From contig NZ_JAFBBP010000001.1 of assembly GCF_016907275.1 (NCBI RefSeq), positions 1,550,001 through 1,614,000 on the forward strand: a DNA stretch of 64,000 bases, in the 5' to 3' direction. This DNA comes from Micromonospora luteifusca (lineage in GTDB: Bacteria > Actinomycetota > Actinomycetes > Mycobacteriales > Micromonosporaceae). The notes beneath the pieces were generated by a model, which was given only the letters and a program-made list of their open reading frames with translations, had not been told where the DNA came from and searched no databases. Both the position numbers and the translations under genes were made by a program. Below, in pieces: positions 44,390-52,074 of the stretch. Numbering within the stretch: the stretch's first letter is position 1; every line of letters starts with the position of its first letter.

Positions 44390-44938
44390 TCAGCCGTCCC
44401 GGTCCAGCACCGGGCGTACGGCATCGACGAACGAGATCCGGCGGCTGGTCCGTACCTCGATCGCCGCGAGCCAGCGTTCCCGGTGCCGGTCGCGCAGCGA
44501 CACCGCCGCATCGCCCAGCCCGTCGCCGAACCGGCGCTGGTCGGCGTACTCGGTGGTGAGGCTGGTCAGCACCGACCGGGCCGCCGACGCGACGTCCTCC
44601 GGGCCCTCCAGCAACACCAGGTTGTACGCCTCATCGACGGCGCGCATCGCCGCGTACGCGTCGTCGTAGCCAGGCACCGGGTCACCCCCGCCGGCTTCGA
44701 GCCACCGCCGGTCCAACTGCCGGTACGCCTGATCGCAGGCGCCCAGGAATCCCACGTAGGCGTTCCGCCGCAGCTCGTCCCGGCGCGTCGCTCGCCGCTC
44801 GACGCTGTCCTGACGGGCGACGGTGAGCTGGTGGGCCAACTGCCGACGGGTGCTGAGCGCACCGACCAGCCCGGTCAGGGCGGCAGCGGCCAACGTGGAC
44901 AGCGAGGTGATCAGCGCGACGGCGACGGTGTCCTGCAC
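44390..44938 (-). CDS. Hypothetical protein with N-terminal membrane anchor
   Basis: A 182-aa protein. One hydrophobic helix (VAVALITSLSTLAAAALTGL, residues 5-28) is followed by a long charged helical region (LAHQLTVARQDSVERRATRR) and more helices to the end. This N-in anchor plus coiled helical domain is common in actinobacterial hypothetical proteins. Function unknown; no operon partner. Confidence 0.6.
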   Translation of the reverse strand: MQDTVAVALITSLSTLAAAALTGLVGALSTRRQLAHQLTVARQDSVERRATRRDELRRNAYVGFLGACDQAYRQLDRRWLEAGGGDPVPGYDDAYAAMRAVDEAYNLVLLEGPEDVASAARSVLTSLTTEYADQRRFGDGLGDAAVSLRDRHRERWLAAIEVRTSRRISFVDAVRPVLDRDG

Positions 44939-45168
44939 CCGCCCATCATGACGCTTGCGCCGAGCGGGCCTGCCTTCCCCTTCGATCGTTGGCAGTTGGG
45001 CAACTCGACACGCCGGGCGCTCCCCTGCTGAGCTGCCAGCGATCGCTGCCGTGGATCATGGGGTGACTCTGCAGCCTGGCGCCCGGGGCTGGCGCGGTTA
45101 TCCTCTTCGGGTGCAGGTCCGTGTGGAGTCGTTGACACGAGTCCGGCACTTCGAAGGGACTGATCGAC

Positions 45169-45939
45169 ATGCCCCGTGTGGTGCCAGCGGTCATTCGCGC
45201 ACTCGACATCCTCGAACTGTTCCTGGACCGCCCTCAACTGTCCGCCCGCCAGGTGATGGAGCTGCTCGACCTACCCCGCACCACCGTCCACGAACTTCTC
45301 GTCACACTTGAGGCTCGCTCGTACCTGATCTCGGTTCCGGGCCAGCCGGTGCAGTATCGGCTCGGCATGCCGCTGTTCCAACTCGGTGCGGCGTTCGCCG
45401 GCCGACTTGACCTGGTCCGCGAGGCGCAGTGCGTCGTACGGGACGTGGCCGCCGGGTGTCACGAGGCGGTCCACGTGGCCGTGCTCGACGGCGCCGATGT
45501 CATCTTCCTCGTCAAGTTCGACAGCACGCACCCGGTTCGGATGGTTTCCGCGGTCGGGCGGCGGCTGCCAGCCCACTGCACGGCGGTCGGCAAGATCCTG
45601 CTGTCGAGCCTCGATCAGGCGGACCTGGACACCGTCCTGGCGAAGGGCCCCCTGCCGGGCATGACGCCGGACAGCATCACCGATCCGGAGCACCTACGCG
45701 CGCATCTCGAACGTGTCCGGGCGGAGAGCGTCGCGGTCGACATCGGCGAGTCCGACAGTGCCATGCGCTGTGTCGCCGCGGCGGTCCGCGACCATTCCGG
45801 CGCGACCATCGCCGCGATGAGCCTGTCCGCGCCGATCATTCGCTGGACCCCTCAGGCGCAGGTGGAGTGGACCGGGCTCGTTCGGGAGGGCGCGGCCACG
45901 CTGTCTGCCCGCATGGGCTACCGGGCTCAGCCTCGATAG
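45169..45939 (+). CDS. IclR family transcriptional regulator
   Basis: A 256-aa IclR protein. The winged HTH is residues about 1-60 (VIRALDILELFLDRPQLSAR, QVMELLDLPRTTVHELLVTL). The effector domain has the IclR signature RRLPAHCTAVGKILLSSLDQ and the ending SAPIIRWTPQAQVEWTGLV. It precedes the ABC importer genes on the same strand with about 400 bases between, which contain nested palindromes next to a good promoter. It likely controls the importer in response to the imported sugar or acid. Confidence 0.9.
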   Translation: MPRVVPAVIRALDILELFLDRPQLSARQVMELLDLPRTTVHELLVTLEARSYLISVPGQPVQYRLGMPLFQLGAAFAGRLDLVREAQCVVRDVAAGCHEAVHVAVLDGADVIFLVKFDSTHPVRMVSAVGRRLPAHCTAVGKILLSSLDQADLDTVLAKGPLPGMTPDSITDPEHLRAHLERVRAESVAVDIGESDSAMRCVAAAVRDHSGATIAAMSLSAPIIRWTPQAQVEWTGLVREGAATLSARMGYRAQPR

Positions 45940-46340
45940 TCGGTATGCCGGTTCGGTCCGAAACGACATCGAAACATTGACAACCTTTAGTGTGTTGCCC
46001 TAGCGTCGCGTCCACTCGATACGGTATCTCGAACTCAGTTCGAAATTTCGAACGGCGGTGGCCCGTGACCCGACCGGCCCGGAGTGTCAGCGCCGCTATC
46101 TCAGCCCGCCTCATGGTTGCCGTGCTACCCGGCGAACTTCCGACGGCGCACGGCGACACGGGCGGGCTGGTCGCCACCGTGGCAACCCCACCGACTCTGA
46201 CGACGAGTAAGCGAACGGACTGAGCGGTGCCAGCGACGTATCCCGTGGTCCCCGCCGTAGAGACACCCCTGAGCACAAGGATCGCGGTGTTCGTTAGGTA
46301 CGCCTGTCGACGTGCAGTGGTGCGGAGATGAAGGAGGCGA
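45940..46340. other. Long leader between IclR gene and ABC importer
   Basis: About 400 bases holding a promoter and overlapping palindromes (listed separately) in the first 115. The remaining 290 bases up to the binding-protein start would be an unusually long untranslated leader. A GTG-started open frame of about 52 codons at 46063-46223 has weak coding character. No known riboswitch is recognised. Confidence 0.5.
45977..46053 (+). promoter_or_regulatory. Promoter with overlapping palindromic operators for ABC importer
   Basis: TTGACA (45977-45982) and TAGCGT (46001-46006) with an 18-base spacer make a good sigma-70-type promoter. Just downstream lie TCGAACTcAGTTCGA (46029-46043) and the perfect 16-bp palindrome GTTCGAAATTTCGAAC (46038-46053), overlapping by six bases. 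Placement at about +15 to +40 suits repression by the IclR protein encoded upstream. Confidence 0.65.
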
Positions 46341-47777
46341 ATGTCCATGGAGAACAACCCGGTGTGGTCCCGGCGCGGCTTTCTGGGGATGGGGGTGGGG
46401 GTGCTCGGCGCGGCTGGTCTGGCCGCGTGTGGGGGCAACTCCGAATCTCCCACCAGGGTGCAGGCGGAAGTTCCGCAGGAGCTGGTCGACGCCGCGGCGG
46501 CGATGAAGGGCTCCGCGATGGGGATGCTGTCGCAGAAGCTCTACTCGACGGCGGCGAACGAAGCCCTCGACAGCTCGATCAAGAAGTTCGCCGACACGAC
46601 CGGCACGAAGATCGAGAACAGTCTGGTCCAGGCGGACGCCGGTGACGTGGTCGCCAAGATCGACGCGGAGGTCAAGGGCGGGGTGGCCCGTGACCTGGCG
46701 TTCATGACCGACTCACGGTTCGTCGCGCAGTTCCAGGCGCTGGGTGACCTGGAGGACGTGACGGACGTCGTCACGGCGCTGACGGCCAGGTACGGCGAAC
46801 CCTGCGCCGAGGCCAAGAACTTCTGCGTCTTCGACGGCAGGTGGTTCGCGATCCCGTACCACTTCATCGGGATCGGGTCGTTCCTGCGCAAGGACTGGAT
46901 GCAGGACAAGGGCATCTCCCCCAAGGACATCTACAGCTGGGAGGAGCTGCGGGACCTGTGCCTGGAGATCTCCGATCCGACCAAGCGCCGGTTCGGCTGG
47001 GGCATGACGGTGAACCGGTCCGGTGACGGCAACGGAATGATCGAGGCGCTGATCAACGCCTACGGCGGGTCGATCGCCGCCAACGACGGCCGGAAGGTCA
47101 CCTTCGACTCACCGGAAACGGTGCAGGCGGTGACCTTCCTCGGCGACATCTACACCAACCCCAAGTACAAGCCGATGTTGCCGCCGGGGATCGCCAGCTG
47201 GACCGACACCAGCAACAACGAGAACTGGCTCGCCGGGATCCTCGGCTACACCCGCAACCAGTTCAGCGTCTACGCGGACTCCAGGACCAAGAAGAACCCG
47301 GTGCACGCGAACACCCACGTGTTCTCCGACTGCATCGGTCCGGCGACCGACAATCCCCTGCTGCTCGGCCAGTCGCAGGGCTTCGTCGTCTTCAAGGGCG
47401 CCAAGAACCCCGCGCTCGCCAAGCTCCTCGCCCAGTACCTGGTCAGCGCGCCCGCGCTGCTCGGGGTGGCGAAGGAAGCGCCCGGCCTGGTGATGCCCGC
47501 CTGGGAGAAGGTCTGGGACGCCGACCCGTTCTTCACCAGCGGCGACCCGGCGTTCCCCATGCTGCGCAAGATCACTGAGTTGAAGCTGCCGCTGAACACG
47601 AAGAACGGCCTGGCATTCCCGCAGAAGGCCAGCGCGGGCCAGCAGGCGGTGGGGTCGGCCTACGTCCTCACCGACATGATGCAGCAGGTCGTGCAGGGCA
47701 CGGCGCCGGCGCAGGCCGTGACGGCCGCCCACGCGAAGATGGTGCAGATCTTCAACCAGCAGGGGCTGCGGCAGTGA
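46341..47777 (+). CDS. ABC sugar importer solute-binding lipoprotein
   Basis: A 478-aa extracellular solute-binding protein. The N-terminus SRRGFLGMGVGVLGAAGLAAC has a twin-arginine pattern and a lipobox with Cys30, so it is anchored outside the membrane. The rest is a type 1 (MalE-like) fold: KKFADTTGTKIENSLVQADA, VAKIDAEVKGGVARDLAFMT, WFAIPYHFIGIGSFLRKDW, and GWGMTVNRSGDGNGMIEALI. AAGGAGG precedes the first ATG closely; ATG 46347 has better spacing. Coupled to the permease gene by a GTGA overlap. Ligand unknown, probably a carbohydrate. Confidence 0.88.
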   Translation: MSMENNPVWSRRGFLGMGVGVLGAAGLAACGGNSESPTRVQAEVPQELVDAAAAMKGSAMGMLSQKLYSTAANEALDSSIKKFADTTGTKIENSLVQADAGDVVAKIDAEVKGGVARDLAFMTDSRFVAQFQALGDLEDVTDVVTALTARYGEPCAEAKNFCVFDGRWFAIPYHFIGIGSFLRKDWMQDKGISPKDIYSWEELRDLCLEISDPTKRRFGWGMTVNRSGDGNGMIEALINAYGGSIAANDGRKVTFDSPETVQAVTFLGDIYTNPKYKPMLPPGIASWTDTSNNENWLAGILGYTRNQFSVYADSRTKKNPVHANTHVFSDCIGPATDNPLLLGQSQGFVVFKGAKNPALAKLLAQYLVSAPALLGVAKEAPGLVMPAWEKVWDADPFFTSGDPAFPMLRKITELKLPLNTKNGLAFPQKASAGQQAVGSAYVLTDMMQQVVQGTAPAQAVTAAHAKMVQIFNQQGLRQ

Positions 47778-49810
47778 GGTCGGTCCGTCCTGCGCGGGTC
47801 CCGGCGGCGAGGAAGTCCCTGCCGTCGGGACCCGGCTCTCTCACGGCGACCCAGCGGCGGCTGGGTCGTGACTGGCGGCTGGCAGCACTGTTCCTGGCGC
47901 CGATGGCCGTGCTGGTCGGCGGGCTCGTCCTCGTGCCGATCGCTCGGTCGATCATCACCAGCACCACCGAACGGCACGGGCAGGACACCGTGTTCGTCGG
48001 CCTGGACAACTACCTCGCGCTCGTCAACGACGAGCAGTTCCACACGGGCGTGGTGAACTCGTTCGTCTTCACCGCGTACGCCGAGGTTTTCAAGGTCGTG
48101 CTGGGGTTGGCCGCGGCCCTGCTGCTGCACCACCGACGCCGCGGGCGGGCGGTGCTGGCCGGGCTGCTCCTGGTGCCGTGGGTGGTGCCGACGGTGGTCA
48201 CGGCGTTCAGCTGGCGCGCGCTGCTCGACCCGATCTTCGGCAGCGTCAACACGCTGCTCACCGTTACCGGGATCGGGCCGCTGCTGGCGAGCGCGCACCT
48301 GGTCGACAGCTGGCCTGCGGGTTGGCTGTCCGACCCGTCGCTGGCCATGCCGTCGGTGATCCTCGTCAACGTCTGGAAGGGCGTGCCGTTCTTCACCGTG
48401 TGTTTCCTCGCGGGGTTGAAGGCCATCCCGGCGGACCTGTACGAGGCGGCGACCATCGACGGCGCCTCGTCGTGGCAGCGGTTCGCCAACGTGACGCTGC
48501 CCGGACTGCGCCACGTGATCACCGTGACGGTGACCCTGTCGTCGATCTGGACGTTCAACAACTTCGACCTGGTCTGGTTGCTGACGCAGGGCGGCCCGGG
48601 CGACGTGACCGCGCCGTACGTGCTCGTCGCCTACTCGAAGGCCATCCTGCAGCTCCAGTACGGCGCCGGCGCGGCGGTCACGCTCGTCATGCTGCCGATC
48701 ATCGGCGGGCTGGTGTTCGTGCTGGTCCGGTTGCTGCGCCAGGACACCAACAGCAAACTGCCCCGGCGACGCCGGACAGCGCGGTGGATCGGGGCACGGC
48801 GGTGGGCCGCGACGGCCCGCAAGGCGCCGCCGTGGGTCGTCGCCGCGCTGGTCACCGGCCTGCTGGCCTGGGCATCGCCGCAGATCTTCTGGAAGGCGGC
48901 GGTGGTCCTCGGTGTGATTCTGCTGGTCGCGGCGGCGGTCGGCCGGGTGGTCTCGACCCTCCAGTCCCGAGGCGGTCGACGGGCGTCGTCAGTGGTGTCG
49001 GGCCTGGGGTCCTGGGTCGCGCTGGCCGGGTTGCTCTTCTTCGTGCTGGGCCCGCTGTACTGGATCGCCGTCACCGCCTTCAAATCCGAGGGCCAGGTCG
49101 TCATGCGCACCGACGACCTGTGGCCAACGCCGTGGACTCTGGAGCAGTTCGGCGCTCTCTTCGACAACCAGCCGTTCGGTCGCTGGTACCTCAACACACT
49201 GCTGGTGTCCGCGGCGTCCACGACGGTGGCACTGGTCTGCGCCGCCCTGGCGGGTTACGCGCTGGCGCGGCTGCGGTTCCGCGGGGCGCAGGGCTTCACC
49301 GTCACCGTGCTGCTCACCTACGTGATGCCGGGCGCGCTGCTGTTCATCCCGCTGTACCAGATGCTCATCGGCACACGGCTCACCGACTCGTTGTGGTCCC
49401 TGGTGGTGACGTACCCGACCTTCACGCTTCCGTTCGCCACCTGGCTGCTGGTGGGGTACTTCTCGTCGATCCCCGTCGAGTTGGAGGAGGCCGCGCTGGT
49501 CGACGGCTGCACCCGCGTCCAGGCGTTCGGCCGGGTGGTGCTGCCCCTTGCCAAGCCAGGGCTGCTGGCGGTCGCGCTCTTCACCCTGACCAATGCCTGG
49601 AACGAATTCCTCTTCGCCTTCGTGTTCATCACGAAGGACGAGTACAAGACTCTCCCCGTCGGGATGCAGTCGATGATCGCCGGAGACGTCGTGCCGCAAG
49701 GACAACTCGCCGCGGCGTCGCTGCTCGTCAGCATCCCCGTGGTGATCATGTACGCCCTCGGGCAGCGCTTCCTGACCGAAGGCCTCACCGCAGGCGCGGT
49801 TAAGGGCTGA
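47774..49810 (+). CDS. Fused ABC importer permease (MalF-MalG in one chain)
   Basis: A 678-aa protein with two complete permease domains. Residues about 30-325 are MalF-like with the EAA loop EAATIDGASSWQRFANVTLP. Residues about 345-420 form a linker containing extra hydrophobic segments (WVVAALVTGLLAWASPQIFW, VALAGLLFFVLGPLYWIAVT). Residues about 430-678 are MalG-like with EEAALVDGCTRVQAFGRVVL and a typical ending. Normally these are two separate genes. It starts at GTG 47774, overlapping the binding-protein stop. No ATPase gene is nearby, so a shared MsiK-type ATPase elsewhere is likely. Confidence 0.87.
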   Translation: MRSVRPARVPAARKSLPSGPGSLTATQRRLGRDWRLAALFLAPMAVLVGGLVLVPIARSIITSTTERHGQDTVFVGLDNYLALVNDEQFHTGVVNSFVFTAYAEVFKVVLGLAAALLLHHRRRGRAVLAGLLLVPWVVPTVVTAFSWRALLDPIFGSVNTLLTVTGIGPLLASAHLVDSWPAGWLSDPSLAMPSVILVNVWKGVPFFTVCFLAGLKAIPADLYEAATIDGASSWQRFANVTLPGLRHVITVTVTLSSIWTFNNFDLVWLLTQGGPGDVTAPYVLVAYSKAILQLQYGAGAAVTLVMLPIIGGLVFVLVRLLRQDTNSKLPRRRRTARWIGARRWAATARKAPPWVVAALVTGLLAWASPQIFWKAAVVLGVILLVAAAVGRVVSTLQSRGGRRASSVVSGLGSWVALAGLLFFVLGPLYWIAVTAFKSEGQVVMRTDDLWPTPWTLEQFGALFDNQPFGRWYLNTLLVSAASTTVALVCAALAGYALARLRFRGAQGFTVTVLLTYVMPGALLFIPLYQMLIGTRLTDSLWSLVVTYPTFTLPFATWLLVGYFSSIPVELEEAALVDGCTRVQAFGRVVLPLAKPGLLAVALFTLTNAWNEFLFAFVFITKDEYKTLPVGMQSMIAGDVVPQGQLAAASLLVSIPVVIMYALGQRFLTEGLTAGAVKG

Positions 49811-49872
49811 CCTGGCCCAGGTGTGTGTTCTGGTCAGGCCGTCGGCCAGGTCCGTCCATTAGGGTCGGCGGC

Positions 49873-50277
49873 ATGACGCCAGCGCTTGCCGCCAGTGCCT
49901 TCGACTCTCTGCGCCTCGACGCCGTGCCCGACCAGGAGGCGCTGCGCCGGGTCTACGAACTCCCCAGCGACGCGGCCGTGCGGAAGCAGATGACCGAACT
50001 CACCGAGCAGACCCGGCGGTTGGTCGGCTGCCCGTCGCTGGTCCTGGTCGCCAGCGTGGACGCCGAGGGCAACTGTGACATCTCCCCGCGCGGCGGCCCC
50101 GCCGGGTTCGTCGACACGGCCACGGCCACGGCCCCTGGAACGGGGGTAGTTGACGCTTGCATCATCCGTTCTGGTGCGCACTTGATGCAGATTCCGGCCA
50201 TTATGCCCGGAATTACCCTTACGATGAGGTCTCTTCATGGAGGTGAAGGACCATGCCGACCTATATCGCGTTGCTGA
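49873..50277 (+). pseudogene. Truncated PPOX-type flavoprotein (MSMEG_1061-like), N-terminal part
   Basis: From ATG 49873 about 80 residues match the start of FMN-dependent PPOX-type proteins: LPSDAAVRKQMTELTEQTRR, LVGCPSLVLVASVDAEGN, CDISPRGGPAGFV. Normally the family continues for about 130 more residues (flavin barrel). Here homology stops near 50110, at a CACGGC triplet repeat, and the frame runs on into unrelated residues (IIRSGAHLMQIPAIMPGITL) to a stop at 50275, overlapping the next gene. The gene is almost certainly non-functional, with the 3' part deleted. Confidence 0.7.
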
Positions 50278-50549
50278 ACTGGACCGATCAGGGGATCCGT
50301 GGCTACAAGGACACCGCGAAGCGCGCCGAGGCCTTCGCCGCAGCGACCCAGAATGTCGGGGCGAATCTCCTGAACATCTACTGGACCGTCGGTCCGTACG
50401 ACCTCGTGGCCGTCGTCGAGGCGCCCGACGACGAAACCGCCAGCGCGGCACTCCTGCAGCTCGGCGGGGCGGGCAACGTCCGTACCACGACCCTGCGGGC
50501 CTTCGGTCGCGAGGAGATGGATCGCATCATCGCCAAAACGGCTGGCTAA
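50253..50549 (+). CDS. GYD domain protein
   Basis: A 98-aa protein with the GYD family pattern: MPTYIALLNWTDQGIRGYKD, AFAAATQNVGANLLNIYWTV, GPYDLVAVVEAPDDETASAA and a C-terminal TTLRAFGREEMDRII. GYD proteins are small alpha/beta dimers of unknown function. ATG 50253 has GGAGGTGAAGGACC upstream as ribosome-binding site. Its promoter region is embedded in the truncated PPOX gene, suggesting it was joined to that site by a deletion. Confidence 0.85.
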   Translation: MPTYIALLNWTDQGIRGYKDTAKRAEAFAAATQNVGANLLNIYWTVGPYDLVAVVEAPDDETASAALLQLGGAGNVRTTTLRAFGREEMDRIIAKTAG

Positions 50550-50819
50550 TGCCTTCCACACTGCCAGGATGGCGCGCCCGGCGCAGCCATCACTTCTAGG
50601 GCGGAGCTGGCATAACGAGTCAGCAGCCACGCGTCGTTGGTGCGATCGCGCGCTGACGATCGCTTGAGGCCGGCCTCTTGGGCGAGTGCAGTCCGTTCGA
50701 TGTCTCCGTACCCTGACGGCATGGCCCAGCTCGTCGGGCTGGTGTCAGCCGTGGATGTCAGGCACCCGCCCGACCAGGCAAGGCGCTTGGGCTCGGGCGG
50801 GTCATACCTGGTCAGGTGG

Positions 50820-50894
50820 TGGTGGGCGCGGCAGGTTTCGAACCTGCGACCCCCCGCTTGTAAGGCGGGTGCTCTCCCACTGAGCTACGCGCCC
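50820..50894 (-). tRNA. tRNA-Val(UAC)
   Basis: Read on the minus strand: acceptor GGGCGCG pairs with CGCGCCC, then discriminator A and an encoded CCA. D arm GCUC-AGUGGGA-GAGC; anticodon stem CCCGC/GCGGG around loop CUUACAA gives anticodon UAC; T arm GCAGG-UUCGAAA-CCUGC. 75 nt. Confidence 0.95.
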
Positions 50895-50971
50895 GGATCG
50901 CCCGTGCGGCGGGCCGGTGGCTGGCAAGCTTACCTTGCTCGCCGCCGGCCCGAACGCACGGCGTACTCCGG

Positions 50972-51436
50972 TCAGTTGGTCGCTTCGGCGATGGCCTTGC
51001 GCCAGCCCTGCTGGTCCCGGGCCTCGCCTGGGCCGTTCATCTCGGCGAAGCGGACCACGCCGGTCCTGTCGATGACGAAGGTGCCCCGGTTGGCGAAGCC
51101 GGCGACGTCGTTGAAGACCCCGTACGCCTGGGCGACGGCACCGTGTGGCCAGAAGTCGGCCAGCATGGGGAACTGGTAGCCCTCACGGTCGGCCCAGATC
51201 TTGTGGCTGTAGACCGAGTCGACGCTGACCGTCAACACCTGGACGTCGTCGTTCACGTACTCGCCGAGGTTGTCCCGCACCTCGCACAGCTCGCCCTGGC
51301 AGGTGCCGGTGAAGGCGAGCGGGTAGAAGACCAGCAGCACGGTGCGCTTGCCCCGGAAATCCGAGAGCCGGACCTCCTGGTTGTTCTGGTCCTTCAGTAC
51401 GAAGTCGGGTGCTTCTGCACCAACCTCGATGGGCAT
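50972..51436 (-). CDS. ahpE: Peroxiredoxin, AhpE type
   Basis: A 154-aa peroxiredoxin. VLLVFYPLAFTGTCQGELCE has the P-x3-T-x2-C active site (peroxidatic Cys near residue 45); a second Cys five residues later could act as resolving Cys, unlike the one-Cys M. tuberculosis AhpE whose PLAFTG motif it otherwise shares. Reduces peroxides; in mycobacteria AhpE is recycled by mycothiol/mycoredoxin. It is followed upstream by the DUF3052 gene, matching the ahpE-aceE neighbourhood of other actinobacteria. Confidence 0.88.
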   Translation of the reverse strand: MPIEVGAEAPDFVLKDQNNQEVRLSDFRGKRTVLLVFYPLAFTGTCQGELCEVRDNLGEYVNDDVQVLTVSVDSVYSHKIWADREGYQFPMLADFWPHGAVAQAYGVFNDVAGFANRGTFVIDRTGVVRFAEMNGPGEARDQQGWRKAIAEATN

Positions 51437-51523
51437 GCGAGATCTCCTCGGGTCGAGTCAGGTAAAACAGCACCAACCTGCCACCCGGCAGTGCGGACCG
51501 CCGGGCGGGCAGTGCGGCGTGGG

Positions 51524-51961
51524 CTACTTCTTGGCCTTGGCCCCTCGGCGCAGCACCAGCCGTGCGCCGCTCCAGTCCCGGCCGGCGTTGACGGTCGAGG
51601 TCTGCTGAAGGCCGGCGGTGGGCGCGGACTCCGCGACCTCGCTCGGCTCGACGTGCCCGTCACGCCCCGCCTTCGGGGTGAGGAGCCACACGACCCCGTT
51701 GTCGGCCAGCGGGCCGAGGGCGTCGACGAGAAGCTCGAACAGGTCACCGTCGCCCTCGCGGTACCAAACCAATACCGCGTCGACGACCTCGTCGGTGTCC
51801 TCGTCGACCAGATCTCCACAGCAGTCGGTCAGGGCGTCCCGGAGATCCTGGTCGACGTCGTCGTCGTACCCCATCTCCATGACGACCATCCCCGGTTCGA
51901 TTCCGAACCGGTCCGCCAGGCTGCGTACCCCGTCGGCGGCCTGACCAGCGGTCGCGCTCAC
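51524..51961 (-). CDS. DUF3052 protein
   Basis: About 145 aa from GTG 51961, preferred because AGGAGG lies about 9 bases upstream; ATG 51979 is in frame but has no such site. Conserved family features: LADRFGIEPGMVVMEMGYDD, DVDQDLRDALTDCCGDLVDE, VDAVLVWYREGDGDLFELLV and LADNGVVWLLTPKAGRDGHV. DUF3052 lies next to aceE and ahpE in many actinobacteria; function unknown. Confidence 0.85.
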   Translation of the reverse strand: MSATAGQAADGVRSLADRFGIEPGMVVMEMGYDDDVDQDLRDALTDCCGDLVDEDTDEVVDAVLVWYREGDGDLFELLVDALGPLADNGVVWLLTPKAGRDGHVEPSEVAESAPTAGLQQTSTVNAGRDWSGARLVLRRGAKAKK

Positions 51962-52074
51962 TGTCGCGTGCCTCCTCATCTCGTCCCTGCTCGCGGCGTC
52001 GGTGCCGACGCCGTCAGGCAAAGTCCACACAGTTGTGCGTCCGCGCGCAAGTGGCGCACCGGGTGGAACGGAAT

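Noticed and set aside
45990..46223. 77-codon frame in the leader of the ABC importer
   Set aside because: No good ribosome-binding site for its start, and it overlaps the -10 box and palindromes; more likely untranslated leader.
50637..51179. 180-codon plus-strand frame covering the tRNA
   Set aside because: It runs through tRNA-Val and antisense to ahpE; no protein features.
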